This document shows positions 17,032-26,986 of a stretch of 64,000 nucleotides of DNA, piece after piece. The position numbers and the translations under genes were made by a program. Every line of letters starts with the position of its first letter. The stretch's first letter is position 1. Origin of the DNA: Variovorax sp. PBS-H4 (GTDB lineage: Bacteria > Pseudomonadota > Gammaproteobacteria > Burkholderiales > Burkholderiaceae_C); assembly GCF_901827205.1 (NCBI RefSeq), contig NZ_LR594675.1:3534001-3598000 (forward strand), read 5' to 3'. The notes beneath the pieces were generated by a model. It made no database searches. It was not told where the DNA came from and was given only the letters and a program-made list of their open reading frames with translations.

Positions 17032-18310
17032 AGCCGACGCCACCGGCCTGAAGAACATGCAGCAGCTGATCCAGCTGCGCTGGATCGCCGTGGTCGGCCA
17101 GGTCGCCACCATTGCGTTCGTGCACTTCGGCTTCGGCATCCGCCTGCCGCTGGGACCGATGCTCGGCGCGCTCGGTTTCCTCGCCATCTTCAACCTGGTG
17201 AGCCTGTGGCGCTGGGATCATCACGAGGACGTGACGGACCTCGAGCTCTTCGTCGCGCTCCTGGCCGACGTCGGCACGCTGACCGCGCAGCTCTACCTGA
17301 GCGGCGGCGTCACCAATCCCTTCATCTTCCTGTTCCTTCTCCAGGTCTGCCTGGGCGCGGTGCTGCTGGGCCCGGTCTACTCGCACACGCTGATCGGCGT
17401 GACAGTGGCCTGCTTCGTCGGTCTGATCCTGTTTCACCGGCCCCTGGAGATCCCGCCGGAAAACGGCCGCGGCCTCGCCAGCCCTTACATCCAGGGCCTG
17501 CTGGTCTGCTTCGCACTCAATGCCGCGCTGCTGGCCATCTTCATCGCCCGCATCAACCGCAACCTGCGCGCGCGCGACGCCCGGCTGGCCGGCCTGCGCC
17601 AGCGCGCCGCCGAGGAGGAGCACATCGTGCGGATGGGCCTGCTGGCGAGTGGCGCGGCCCACGAGCTCGGCACGCCGCTCGCCACGCTGGCGGTGATCCT
17701 GGGCGACTGGCAGCGCATGCAGCCTTTCGCCGCCGAGCCCGAGCTCCGGCAGGAAATCGAGGAAATGCAGGCCCAGGTGGCGCGCTGCAAGACCATCGTC
17801 AGCGGCATCCTGCTGTCGGCCGGCGAGGCGCGCGGCGAGGCGCCGGCGCACACCACCGTCAACGCCTTCATGGACGAGCTGGTGGCCGAGTGGCGCGCCA
17901 CCCGCACGCTCGATGCGCTGGCCTATTCCAACGTGTTCGGCGACGATGTCGCCATCGTGTCGGATTCGGCCTTGAAGCAGACGCTCTACAACGTGCTCGA
18001 CAACGCGCTGGAGGCCTCGCCCCGCTGGGTCGGCCTGGAAGCCGCGCGCGAAGGCGAGTGGCTGCGACTGACAGTGAGCGATGCCGGCCCGGGCTTCGCT
18101 CCCGAGATGCTGGCGCACCTGGGCAAGCCTTACCAGTCGAGCAAGGGCCGGCCCGGCGGGGGGCTGGGCCTGTTCCTGGTCGTCAACGTCGCGCGCACGC
18201 TCGGCGGCAGCGTGTCGGCCCGGAACCGCCCCGAAGGCGGGGCCGCCGTGACGCTGCGCCTTCCGCTGGGCGCACTGACTCCGGAGGAGACTGCGCGCCA
18301 TGGACGCTGA
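17012..18310 (+). CDS. regB: RegB/PrrB-type redox-sensing histidine kinase
   Basis: A 432-residue membrane histidine kinase with six predicted helices, then DHp and ATPase domains. The RegB quinone-site signature GGVTNPF sits between membrane helices. The phosphorylated His is in GAAHELGTPLA (residue 217). A cysteine in ARCKTIV (about residue 259) occupies the position of the redox-active cysteine of RegB, some 40 residues after the histidine. The C-terminus has DNALEASP (N box) and GGGLGLFLV (G box). It starts inside the SURF1 gene and overlaps regA. In photosynthetic and other proteobacteria RegBA tunes terminal-oxidase expression to redox state; here it is encoded with the oxidase. Confidence 0.9.
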   Translation: MIQPQTEADATGLKNMQQLIQLRWIAVVGQVATIAFVHFGFGIRLPLGPMLGALGFLAIFNLVSLWRWDHHEDVTDLELFVALLADVGTLTAQLYLSGGVTNPFIFLFLLQVCLGAVLLGPVYSHTLIGVTVACFVGLILFHRPLEIPPENGRGLASPYIQGLLVCFALNAALLAIFIARINRNLRARDARLAGLRQRAAEEEHIVRMGLLASGAAHELGTPLATLAVILGDWQRMQPFAAEPELRQEIEEMQAQVARCKTIVSGILLSAGEARGEAPAHTTVNAFMDELVAEWRATRTLDALAYSNVFGDDVAIVSDSALKQTLYNVLDNALEASPRWVGLEAAREGEWLRLTVSDAGPGFAPEMLAHLGKPYQSSKGRPGGGLGLFLVVNVARTLGGSVSARNRPEGGAAVTLRLPLGALTPEETARHGR

Positions 18311-18839
18311 GCAACGGCTGCTGCTGATCGTCGAGGACGATGCCGCTTTCGCGCGCACGCTGAGCCGCTCCTTCGAGCGGCGCGGCTACCAGGTGCTCGT
18401 GGCCGCCAGTGCCGAGCAGGTGACGGCGCTGCTGCAGGACCATTCCCCCGGCTATGCGGTGGTGGACCTGAAACTGGCCGGCGGCGCCTCGGGCCTGGCC
18501 TGCGTGCAGATGCTGCATCAGCACGACGCCACCATGCTGATCGTGGTGCTCACCGGCTACGCCAGCATCGCCACCGCGGTCGAGGCCATCAAGCTCGGCG
18601 CCTGCCACTACCTCGCCAAGCCCTCGAACACCGACGACATCGAGGCTGCCTTCGGCCGCGCGCAGGGCGACGCCGAGGTCGCGCTGACCGAGCGCTCCAC
18701 CTCGATCAAGACGCTGGAATGGGAGCGCATCCACGAGGTGCTGGCCGAGACCGGCTTCAACATCTCCGAGGCGGCGCGGCGGCTGGGCATGCATCGGCGG
18801 ACGCTGGCTCGGAAGTTGGGGAAGCGGCAGGTGAAGTAG
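18300..18839 (+). CDS. regA: RegA/PrrA-type response regulator
   Basis: A 179-residue response regulator: receiver domain with acidic pocket (IVEDDAAF) and phospho-acceptor Asp 56 in VVDLKLAGG, followed by a Fis-type HTH with NISEAARRLGMHRRTLARKL. This highly conserved HTH is diagnostic of the RegA/PrrA/ActR group. It is overlapped by regB and is the last gene of the oxidase operon. DNA targets probably include its own operon promoter at 11875-12045. Confidence 0.92.
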   Translation: MDAEQRLLLIVEDDAAFARTLSRSFERRGYQVLVAASAEQVTALLQDHSPGYAVVDLKLAGGASGLACVQMLHQHDATMLIVVLTGYASIATAVEAIKLGACHYLAKPSNTDDIEAAFGRAQGDAEVALTERSTSIKTLEWERIHEVLAETGFNISEAARRLGMHRRTLARKLGKRQVK

Positions 18840-18927
18840 CGGGCGTACGCGCGCATTGTCCCTCCTTGCGGGCTGCGGTGGGCTCTTCTCGGTCCGGAAG
18901 CGACGAGGGCATCGATCTCCACGATCG

Positions 18928-19704
18928 TTACCGCGCCCGCCCTGCGCCGCGCTTCGCCGTCGTGCCCTTCCTCGCCGGCACCGCCGCCGCCCCCGGCGCA
19001 TCCGCCATGCGCCGCTCGCCATCCCGGGCCCGCTGCATGAAGCTGCTCTCCGTGGATGTCACGCCGACGATCTTCGCGAGTTGGCGGCTGACGCTGACGT
19101 AGGCGTGGCCGATGCGGCTGTCGAAGTAGATCGAGTCGCCGCGCGCCAGGTGAACGACGTCGCCATTCTCGAAATGAACGTCCATCTCGCCCACGAGGAC
19201 GTAGGCGAACTCTTCGCCCGCATGGCGGGCGAAATCCTCCGGGCCGTGGATGCGGCGTGCGTGCACCGTGCCGACCACGGGGCTCATCTTCTTGCCGGCT
19301 GCCGTGGTGCCCAGGAATTCGTAGGCGAATGACAAGCCGCGGTAGACCACGCCCTTGCCCGCGCGCGTCACGACTGGTCCGTCGAGCTGCGCCGGCTTGA
19401 CACCCTCGCCCGCGAACATGGCGTTCATGTCCATCTGCAGTGCCCGCCCGAGCGCCGCGAAGTTCTCGTAGCCGAGTGCGAGCTGCCCGCGCTCGGCGCG
19501 CGAGATGGTAGTGATCGACACACCCGAAAGCTCCGCCAGCTGCGCCAGGGTCCAGCCAAAGGCCTTGCGCGCGGTGCGCAGGCGCTTGCCGAAGGCATCG
19601 CGGTCGAGCGTATGGGGTTCGGCGTCGGGCCGGGCGGCGGGGTGTGCTTTCAAGTCGGGGTCCTGGTGGCTCAGCCTCGGATTTTGCCGCTTTTCGTGGC
19701 ACAC
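18928..19704 (-). CDS. XRE-family regulator with C-terminal cupin domain
   Basis: A 258-residue regulator with an HTH_3/XRE domain (about residues 35-95: LRTARKAFGWTLAQLAELSG, ISRAERGQ) and a cupin ligand-sensing domain (about 140-225, HAGEEFAYVLVGEMDV and ARGDSIYFDSRIGHAYV). It is divergent from the D-amino-acid/peptide operon and lies beside three palindromic sites, so it is very likely the operon regulator and autoregulated. The GTG at 19704 is used here; a TTG at 19653 would remove 17 residues that are not conserved. XRE-cupin proteins commonly control amino-acid or polyamine catabolism. Confidence 0.85.
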   Translation of the reverse strand: MCHEKRQNPRLSHQDPDLKAHPAARPDAEPHTLDRDAFGKRLRTARKAFGWTLAQLAELSGVSITTISRAERGQLALGYENFAALGRALQMDMNAMFAGEGVKPAQLDGPVVTRAGKGVVYRGLSFAYEFLGTTAAGKKMSPVVGTVHARRIHGPEDFARHAGEEFAYVLVGEMDVHFENGDVVHLARGDSIYFDSRIGHAYVSVSRQLAKIVGVTSTESSFMQRARDGERRMADAPGAAAVPARKGTTAKRGAGRAR

Positions 19705-19707
19705 AAG

Positions 19708-19799
19708 TTGCGTATACGCAAATTGCGTTGACGCAAATCACACCAGCAAGAGGCGCAGTATTTACCCGTAGAGGCGATCAAGTTTTTTCGTATCCGCAA
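19708..19799. promoter_or_regulatory. Three palindromic operator-like sites (TTGCGTATACGCAA type)
   Basis: TTGCGTATACGCAA at 19708-19721 is a perfect 14-base palindrome. TTGCGTTGACGCAA at 19723-19736 has the same six-base arms. TTTCGTATCCGCAA at 19786-19799 matches the first at 12 of 14 positions. Centres are 15 and 63 bases apart. They lie between the XRE-cupin gene and the FAD oxidase gene, as expected for operators of the XRE-cupin regulator. Confidence 0.75.
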
Positions 19800-19850
19800 A
19801 TTTCTGACTAAACTTCGTCGCATTCCGGGCTCTCCACACGACCTCATTCG

Positions 19851-21005
19851 ATGACTTCCCACCCTCCCCCGGTGCAAGCCGACTACCTCGTCATCGGCGG
19901 CGGCATTGCCGGTGCATCGGTCGCGCACTGGCTGGCGCCGCATGGCCGCACCGTCGTGCTGGAGCGCGAGGCGCAGCCGGGCTATCACTCCACGGGTCGT
20001 TCGGCCGCACTGTTCATGGAGAGCTACGGCACTGCGCAAGTGCGCGCGCTCACGATGGCGAGCCGCGCCTTCCTGTCGGCGCCGCCGCCGTGCTTCGGCG
20101 AGCACCCGCTGCTCACGCCGCGCGGAGCGATGATGGTCGCGAGTGCGGCGCAGATGCCCCAACTCGAAGCGCACTGGCAAGTGCTGCAGGCCATGGACCG
20201 CGGTGCCCAGCGCCTGGACGGCGACGCGGCCCGCAGGCTCATTCCGGCGCTTCGCCCCGACCAGGTGCAAGGCGCCGTCTACGAGCCCGATGCCGCAGAC
20301 ATGGACGTGCATGCCATCCACCAGGGCTACCTGCGCGGCATGCGCCAGGCTGGCGGCCAGCTGGTTTGCGATGCCGAGGTCACCTCGATGACCCGCACGG
20401 GCGAGCGCTGGCGCGTCGAAGCGGGCGGCAGCGTGTACGAGGCTCCCGTGGTGCTCAATGCCGCCGGCGCCTGGGTCGATGCCATTGCGCGGCTCGCGGG
20501 CGCGCAGCCGATCGGCATCGAGCCGCGCCGCCGCTCGGCCTTCACCTTCGCGCCGCCGCCCGATGCGGATATCGCACGCTGGCCCATGGCCTTCGGTGCA
20601 GAAGAGGACTGGTACATCAAGCCCGACGCCGGCATGCTGCTCGGCTCACCCGCCAACGCCGACCTGGTCGAGCCGCAGGACGTGCAGCCCGAGGAGATGG
20701 ACATCGCGCTCGCCATCCACCGCATCGAGGAAGCGACCACGCTCGCGATTCGCCGGCCTGCACGCAGCTGGGCCGGGCTGCGTTCCTTCGTTTCCGACGG
20801 CGACCTCGTCGGCGGTTTCGACGACGCGGTGCCGGGCTTTTTCTGGATCGCGGCGCAGGGCGGCTACGGCATCCAGACCTCGGCCGCCATGGGAGAGACC
20901 TGTGCAGCGCTGGCACGCGGCCTGCCGGTGCCCGCGCATGCCGCTTCCTTCGGGCTCACGGCCGAGATGCTGGGGCCGCAACGCTTGCGGCGCCGCGCCG
21001 CCTGA
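19851..21005 (+). CDS. FAD-dependent amino-acid oxidase (DAO family)
   Basis: A 384-residue flavoprotein of the D-amino-acid/glycine oxidase fold. The dinucleotide-binding motif is VIGGGIAGASVAHWL at the N-terminus, and a late glycine-rich segment (FFWIAAQGGYGIQTS) completes the FAD site. It would oxidise an amine or amino acid to the imine, releasing H2O2 or passing electrons on. First gene of a nine-gene run ending with RidA, a protein class that clears 2-imino acids; this fits an amino-acid oxidase. Exact substrate unknown, a D-amino acid being most likely from the context. Confidence 0.85.
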   Translation: MTSHPPPVQADYLVIGGGIAGASVAHWLAPHGRTVVLEREAQPGYHSTGRSAALFMESYGTAQVRALTMASRAFLSAPPPCFGEHPLLTPRGAMMVASAAQMPQLEAHWQVLQAMDRGAQRLDGDAARRLIPALRPDQVQGAVYEPDAADMDVHAIHQGYLRGMRQAGGQLVCDAEVTSMTRTGERWRVEAGGSVYEAPVVLNAAGAWVDAIARLAGAQPIGIEPRRRSAFTFAPPPDADIARWPMAFGAEEDWYIKPDAGMLLGSPANADLVEPQDVQPEEMDIALAIHRIEEATTLAIRRPARSWAGLRSFVSDGDLVGGFDDAVPGFFWIAAQGGYGIQTSAAMGETCAALARGLPVPAHAASFGLTAEMLGPQRLRRRAA

Positions 21006-21034
21006 GCCCCGTTCCATCTTCACAAGGAGCTTTC

Positions 21035-22486
21035 GTGCGTGTCTTCAGCGGATCCCTCGCCACCGAAACCAACACCTTCGGGCCCATGCCCACCGGACTC
21101 GCGTCCTTCAAGGACCGCGGCTACTTCCCGGCAGGGAAACATCCGGAGCAGATGACCTTCTTCTCGGGCCCGCTGTGGGCCGCGCGGCTGCGTGGCAAGG
21201 AGCGCGGCTGGGACCTGGTCGAGGGCATGGTGGCCGGCGCGCAGCCCAGCGGTACCACCACCCGGCACGCCTACGAGACCCTGCGCGATGAATTGCTCGC
21301 TGACCTGCACGCCGCGCTGCCGGTCGACATGGTGGTGCTCGGCCTGCACGGTGCCATGGTGGCCGATGGCTACGACGACTGCGAAGGCGACCTGCTGCAG
21401 CGCGTGCGCGCGATCGTCGGTCCCGATGTCGTGGTCGGCGCCGAGCTCGATCCGCACAGCCATTTGACGCGCGAGATGGTGGACAACGCCGACCTGCTCA
21501 TCGCCTTCAAGGAATACCCGCACACCGACGTGTTCGAGCGCGCGATCGAATTGGTGGACCTGTGCGCCGCCAAGGTCGAGGGCAAGATCCGGCCGGTGGC
21601 CTCGATGGTCGATTGCGAGATGATCGTGACCATCCACACATCGCGTGAGCCGGCCCGCAGCTTCGTCGACCGCCTGCAGTCGATGGAAGGCAAGGACGGT
21701 GTGCTCTCGGTCTCTGTCGCGCACGGCTTCGCCTGGGGCGACGTGCCCGAGATGGGCACCAAGGTCCTGGTCTACACCGACGGTGACCGGGCCAAGGCCG
21801 ATGCGCTCGCGCGCCGCCTGGCCGACGAGCTGATCGGCATGCGCGAAGCGCTCGGCGTGCGTTACCCCGGGATCGACGCCGCGCTCGACGAGGCCCTCGC
21901 CTTCGACGGCGGACCGGTCGTGCTGGCAGACGGCGCCGACAACCCAGGCGGCGGCGCGGCGAGCGACGCGACGTTCATCCTGCGCCGCATGGTCGAGCGG
22001 GGCATCGGCAATGCGGCGATCGGACCGATGTGGGACCCGGTCGCCGTGCGCATCGCCTTCGATGCCGGCGTCGGCGCCAGGCTGCCGATGCGCATCGGCG
22101 GCAAGATCAGCCCGCTCTCGGGCGATCCGCTCGACCTCGACTGCACGGTCAAGGCGCTGCAGCGCGACCTGGTGATGACCGGACTGTCGAACACGCCCAC
22201 GCTGATGGGTGACAGCGCGCTGGTCGAGGCCAGCGGCATCGAGATTGTGCTGATCACGCTGCGCAACCAGGCCATGGGAACAGACCTCTTCACGCAGCTC
22301 GGCTGCGACCTCGCGGCGAAGAAGATCATCGTGGTCAAGTCGTCCCAGCACTTCTACGCCTCCTTCTCGAAGGTCGCCAGGCACGTGATCTATGCCCGCG
22401 CGCCCGGCGCCGTGACTCTGGACCTCACGACCCTTCCCTATCGCAAGGTCCGGCGGCCGAAGTGGCCGCTCGACACCGCTGCCTGA
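21035..22486 (+). CDS. M81-family metallopeptidase (MlrC-like)
   Basis: A 483-residue protein of peptidase family M81, the group of MlrC from the microcystin degradation pathway. The N-terminus ATETNTFGPMPTGLASF and the segment VVLGLHGAMVADGYDDCEGD are characteristic, as are DPHSHLT, FKEYPHTD and SVAHGFAWGDVPEMG. A GTG start follows a good AAGGAGC ribosome-binding site at 21024-21030. MlrC cleaves linear peptides containing unusual amino acids, fitting the peptide-import genes downstream. Expected to be cytoplasmic; no signal peptide. Confidence 0.87.
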   Translation: MRVFSGSLATETNTFGPMPTGLASFKDRGYFPAGKHPEQMTFFSGPLWAARLRGKERGWDLVEGMVAGAQPSGTTTRHAYETLRDELLADLHAALPVDMVVLGLHGAMVADGYDDCEGDLLQRVRAIVGPDVVVGAELDPHSHLTREMVDNADLLIAFKEYPHTDVFERAIELVDLCAAKVEGKIRPVASMVDCEMIVTIHTSREPARSFVDRLQSMEGKDGVLSVSVAHGFAWGDVPEMGTKVLVYTDGDRAKADALARRLADELIGMREALGVRYPGIDAALDEALAFDGGPVVLADGADNPGGGAASDATFILRRMVERGIGNAAIGPMWDPVAVRIAFDAGVGARLPMRIGGKISPLSGDPLDLDCTVKALQRDLVMTGLSNTPTLMGDSALVEASGIEIVLITLRNQAMGTDLFTQLGCDLAAKKIIVVKSSQHFYASFSKVARHVIYARAPGAVTLDLTTLPYRKVRRPKWPLDTAA

Positions 22487-22511
22487 ATCCACCCAGACCG
22501 GAGAACCGACG

Positions 22512-24098
22512 ATGAAACGACGCACCCTTGCCGCCCTCGCTGCCGCTGGAGCCATGAGCCTCGCGGCGGTCAGCCTGCCAGCACAGGCGCAGCAACAGGC
22601 CAAGACGCTGAAGGTGGTGGCACACGCCGACTTGAAGATCCTCGACCCGACCTTCACCACCGCCTACATCTCGCGCAATTTCGGCTACATGGTCTACGAC
22701 ACGCTGTTCGCGCAGGACGCGACCGGCGCGCCCAAACCGCAGATGGTCGACAAGTACACCAGCTCCAAGGACGGCAAACAGTGGAGCTTCACGCTGCGCC
22801 CGGGCCTGAAGTTCTCCGACGGCAGCGCCGTCACCTCGGCCGACGTGATCGCTTCGCTTCAGCGCTGGGGCGCGCGCGACAGCCTGGGCCGTGCGATGGG
22901 CGCGGCCGGCGCCCAATGGAAGGCGGTCGATGCGCAGAGCTTCAGCCTCTCGTTGAACGAGCCGTTCGGCATGGTGCTCGATGCGCTGGCGAAGCCCTCC
23001 GGCTTTCCTCCGGTGATCCTGCCCGAGCGCCTGGCCAGGATGCCCGCCACCTCGCCGCTGACCGAAGTGCTGGGCTCAGGCCCCTTCATCTTCAAGCGCG
23101 ACGAATGGGTGCCGGGCAACAAGGCCGTGTTCGTGCGCAACCCCAACTATGTGGCGCGCAGCGAGCCGCCCAGCGGCCTGGCAGGCAGCAAGAAGACCAG
23201 CTTCGAGCGCGTCGAGTGGCTCTACCTGCCCGATGCCAACAGCGCCATCGCGGCCCTCAAGGCGGGCGAGGTCGACCTGGTGGAGCAGTTGCCGCCCGAC
23301 TACATTGCGCCGCTTCGCACCGACAAGAGCATCAAGGTCGGCGCGGCGGGTGCGTGGCAAGGCTTCCTGGTGCTGAACCAGCTGCATCCGCCCTTCAACA
23401 ACCCGAAGGCGCGACAGGCCCTGCTGCACGCGGTGAACCAGGAGCGCTTCACGGCCGCCATGGGCTACCCCCTGGACATGCGCGTGACCTACTGTGCGAG
23501 CTACTTCATCTGCGGCAGCCCCAACGAGACGGATGCCGGCGCCGAGCCATTCCGCAAGCCCGATCTCGCCAAGGCCAAGCAACTGCTTGCGGAGGCGGGC
23601 TACAAGGGCGAGAAGGTCGTCCTGCTGGTGCCCAGCGACGTCACCTACCTCAATGCGGAGGCGCTGATGGCCGCACAGACGATGCGCAGCATCGGCATGA
23701 ACGTCGACATGCAGAACATGGACTGGGCCTCGATCGGCGCGCGCCGCGCCAAGCGCGATGCGCCCGAGGCCGGCGGCTGGAACATGTACGTGACCGTGGC
23801 CGGCGAGTTCGACGTCAACTCCCCGATCACCAACGCCTACCTGAGCCCCGCCTGCGGCAACAGCCTGCCCGGATGGCCGTGCGACAAGCAGCTCGATGAA
23901 CTGCGCACCGCATGGATCCGGGAGACCGTGCCTGCGAAGCGCAAGGAATTGCTCGACGCCTTCCAGAAGCGGGCCTATGAAGCCGTGCCATACGTGAGCG
24001 CGGGCCAGTACTCGGCCGCATTCGCCGCACGCGCCAGCCTCAAGGGCGTCGACAAGCTGTGGGCGGGCATGCCCACGGTCTGGATGCTCGACAAGTAG
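22512..24098 (+). CDS. ABC transporter substrate-binding protein, dipeptide/oligopeptide type
   Basis: A 528-residue periplasmic binding protein of the SBP_bac_5 (DppA/OppA) family. A signal peptide covers about residues 1-27 (ending LPAQAQ). Family features include TLKVVAHADLKILDPTF at the mature N-terminus, FTLRPGLKFSDGSAVTSADV and GSGPFIFKRDEW. It would deliver peptides or N-acylated amino acids to the permease pair directly downstream. The ligand is likely the substrate of the peptidase and deacylase in the same operon. Confidence 0.92.
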   Translation: MKRRTLAALAAAGAMSLAAVSLPAQAQQQAKTLKVVAHADLKILDPTFTTAYISRNFGYMVYDTLFAQDATGAPKPQMVDKYTSSKDGKQWSFTLRPGLKFSDGSAVTSADVIASLQRWGARDSLGRAMGAAGAQWKAVDAQSFSLSLNEPFGMVLDALAKPSGFPPVILPERLARMPATSPLTEVLGSGPFIFKRDEWVPGNKAVFVRNPNYVARSEPPSGLAGSKKTSFERVEWLYLPDANSAIAALKAGEVDLVEQLPPDYIAPLRTDKSIKVGAAGAWQGFLVLNQLHPPFNNPKARQALLHAVNQERFTAAMGYPLDMRVTYCASYFICGSPNETDAGAEPFRKPDLAKAKQLLAEAGYKGEKVVLLVPSDVTYLNAEALMAAQTMRSIGMNVDMQNMDWASIGARRAKRDAPEAGGWNMYVTVAGEFDVNSPITNAYLSPACGNSLPGWPCDKQLDELRTAWIRETVPAKRKELLDAFQKRAYEAVPYVSAGQYSAAFAARASLKGVDKLWAGMPTVWMLDK

Positions 24099-24121
24099 GC
24101 GGCGCCGGGAGGCTCGCAGTC

Positions 24122-25057
24122 ATGGGCTACTTTCTCCGGCGCCTCGCGTCCACTCTGCCCGTGATGGCGGTGGTGGCCCTGGTCGTGTTCCTGCTGATCC
24201 ACCTGTCTCCGGGCGACCCGGCAGCGCTGATTGCGGGCGACCTCGCCACGGCCGATGACATCGCCAAGCTGCGCACCGCGCTCGGCCTGGACCAGCCGCT
24301 CGCGCAGCAGTTCCTCATCTGGCTCGGCAAGCTCGCCACCGGCGACCTCGGCACCTCGATCTTCACGCAGGTGCCGGTGGCGCAACTGCTTGCCCAGCGG
24401 CTGGAGCCGACCCTGTCCATCGCGGTGCTGACGATGGCCATCACGCTCGTGGTCGCCGTGCCACTGGGCACGCTGGCCGCGCACCGCGCAGGCAGCTGGA
24501 TCGACCGGCTGGTGATGCTGTTCGCGGTGCTTGCCTTCTCGGTCCCGGTGTTCCTGGTCGGCTACCTGCTGATCTACACCTTCGCGATTCAGCTGCCGTG
24601 GTTGCCGGTGCAAGGCTACGTGCGCCTTGCCGAAGACCCGGTGGGCTGGCTGCGGTCGCTGGTGCTGCCCTGCGTGAACCTCGCGCTGGTCTACATCGCG
24701 CTGGTGACGCGCATGACGCGCGCCACCGTGTTGGAGGTGCTGCACGAGGACTACATCCGTACCGCGCGTGCCAAGGGTCTCGGCGTCCTCCCCGTTCTGG
24801 GCCATGCGCTGCGCAATGCGGCGATCCCGATCGCGACCACCGTGGGCGTGGGCATCGCGCTGCTGATCGGCGGCGTGGTGGTGACCGAAACCGTGTTCGC
24901 CATTCCTGGAGTCGGACGCCTGGTGATCGATTCCGTCCAGCGCCACGACTATCCGGTGATCCAGAGCGTGCTCCTGATCTCGGCCGGCGTGTACGTGCTG
25001 ATCAACCTGCTCATCGACCTGAGCTACCGCCTCTTCGACCCTCGCATCCAGTACTGA
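24122..25057 (+). CDS. ABC transporter permease, DppB type
   Basis: A 311-residue inner-membrane permease. It begins MGYFLRRLASTLPVMAVV, typical of DppB/OppB proteins, and contains HLSPGDPAALIAG, a long periplasmic loop, and the EAA-type coupling loop YIRTARAKGLGVLPVLGHALRN split by a few residues. It forms the membrane channel with the next gene product, which starts three bases after its stop. Confidence 0.93.
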   Translation: MGYFLRRLASTLPVMAVVALVVFLLIHLSPGDPAALIAGDLATADDIAKLRTALGLDQPLAQQFLIWLGKLATGDLGTSIFTQVPVAQLLAQRLEPTLSIAVLTMAITLVVAVPLGTLAAHRAGSWIDRLVMLFAVLAFSVPVFLVGYLLIYTFAIQLPWLPVQGYVRLAEDPVGWLRSLVLPCVNLALVYIALVTRMTRATVLEVLHEDYIRTARAKGLGVLPVLGHALRNAAIPIATTVGVGIALLIGGVVVTETVFAIPGVGRLVIDSVQRHDYPVIQSVLLISAGVYVLINLLIDLSYRLFDPRIQY

Positions 25058-25059
25058 GC

Positions 25060-25947
25060 ATGTCCAGCACCCTTCCCTTGAACGAGGCACTGCCGGCAAG
25101 CGACGCGCCTGCCGCACCCAGGCGCTGGCGCTGGTTGCGCAAGCATCCGACGCTCGTCCTCGGCGCGCTGCTGCTGATCGCGATGGCGCTGCTCTCGATC
25201 GCGGCACCATGGATCGCCACCCATCACCCGCAGGACATCGACCCCCTCGCGCGCATGCAGCCGGCCTCGGCCGAGCACTGGTTCGGCACCGATGCGCTGG
25301 GCCGCGACGTCTTCAGCCGCGCGGTGTGGGGCGGCAGGGTCTCGATGGTGGTCGGCCTCACCGTGGCTTGCCTCGCAACCGTGTTCGGCGTTCTGCTCGG
25401 GTTGATGGCGGGCTTCGTGCGCTGGACCGATCCTTTCATCATGCGCGTGATGGACGGGCTGATGGCGATCCCCGGCATCCTGCTCGCGATCGCGCTGATG
25501 GCGGTCACGCAGGCCAGCCTCACGACCGTCATCGTGGCCATCACCATCCCCGAGGTCCCGCGGGTGGCGCGGCTGGTCCGTTCGCTCGCCCTCACCTTGC
25601 GCGAGCAGCTCTTCGTCGAGGCGGCGCATGCGGTCGGCACACGGCTGCCGCTGATCCTGCTGCGTCACGTGCTGCCCAACATCGTGGCGCCGCTGATCGT
25701 GCAGGCCACCTTCGTCGCCGCAGCGGCGGTGCTGACCGAGGCGGTGCTGTCATTTCTCGGCGTCGGCGTGCCGGCACAGACGCCGAGCTGGGGCAACATG
25801 ATGGCCGAGGGCCGCAACTTCGTGGCGGTGGCGTTCCACATCATCCTGTACCCGGGGCTGCTGCTGGCCGCGACAGTGCTCGCCATCAACCTGCTGGGCG
25901 ACGGCCTGCGCGATGCGCTCGACCCTCGCCTGGCGCGTCAGCTGTGA
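25060..25947 (+). CDS. ABC transporter permease, DppC type
   Basis: A 295-residue permease of the DppC/OppC type. The N-terminal cytoplasmic tail leads to one helix, then the family motif HWFGTDALGRDVFSRAVWG. The coupling loop is VEAAHAVGTRLPLILLRHVLP and the late motif FLGVGVPAQTPSWGNMM is typical. It pairs with the DppB-type permease and is followed by the first ATPase gene after 10 bases. Confidence 0.93.
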   Translation: MSSTLPLNEALPASDAPAAPRRWRWLRKHPTLVLGALLLIAMALLSIAAPWIATHHPQDIDPLARMQPASAEHWFGTDALGRDVFSRAVWGGRVSMVVGLTVACLATVFGVLLGLMAGFVRWTDPFIMRVMDGLMAIPGILLAIALMAVTQASLTTVIVAITIPEVPRVARLVRSLALTLREQLFVEAAHAVGTRLPLILLRHVLPNIVAPLIVQATFVAAAAVLTEAVLSFLGVGVPAQTPSWGNMMAEGRNFVAVAFHIILYPGLLLAATVLAINLLGDGLRDALDPRLARQL

Positions 25948-25957
25948 GGCGCGCGCA

Positions 25958-26982
<1,025 letters not shown>

Positions 26983-26986
<4 letters not shown>

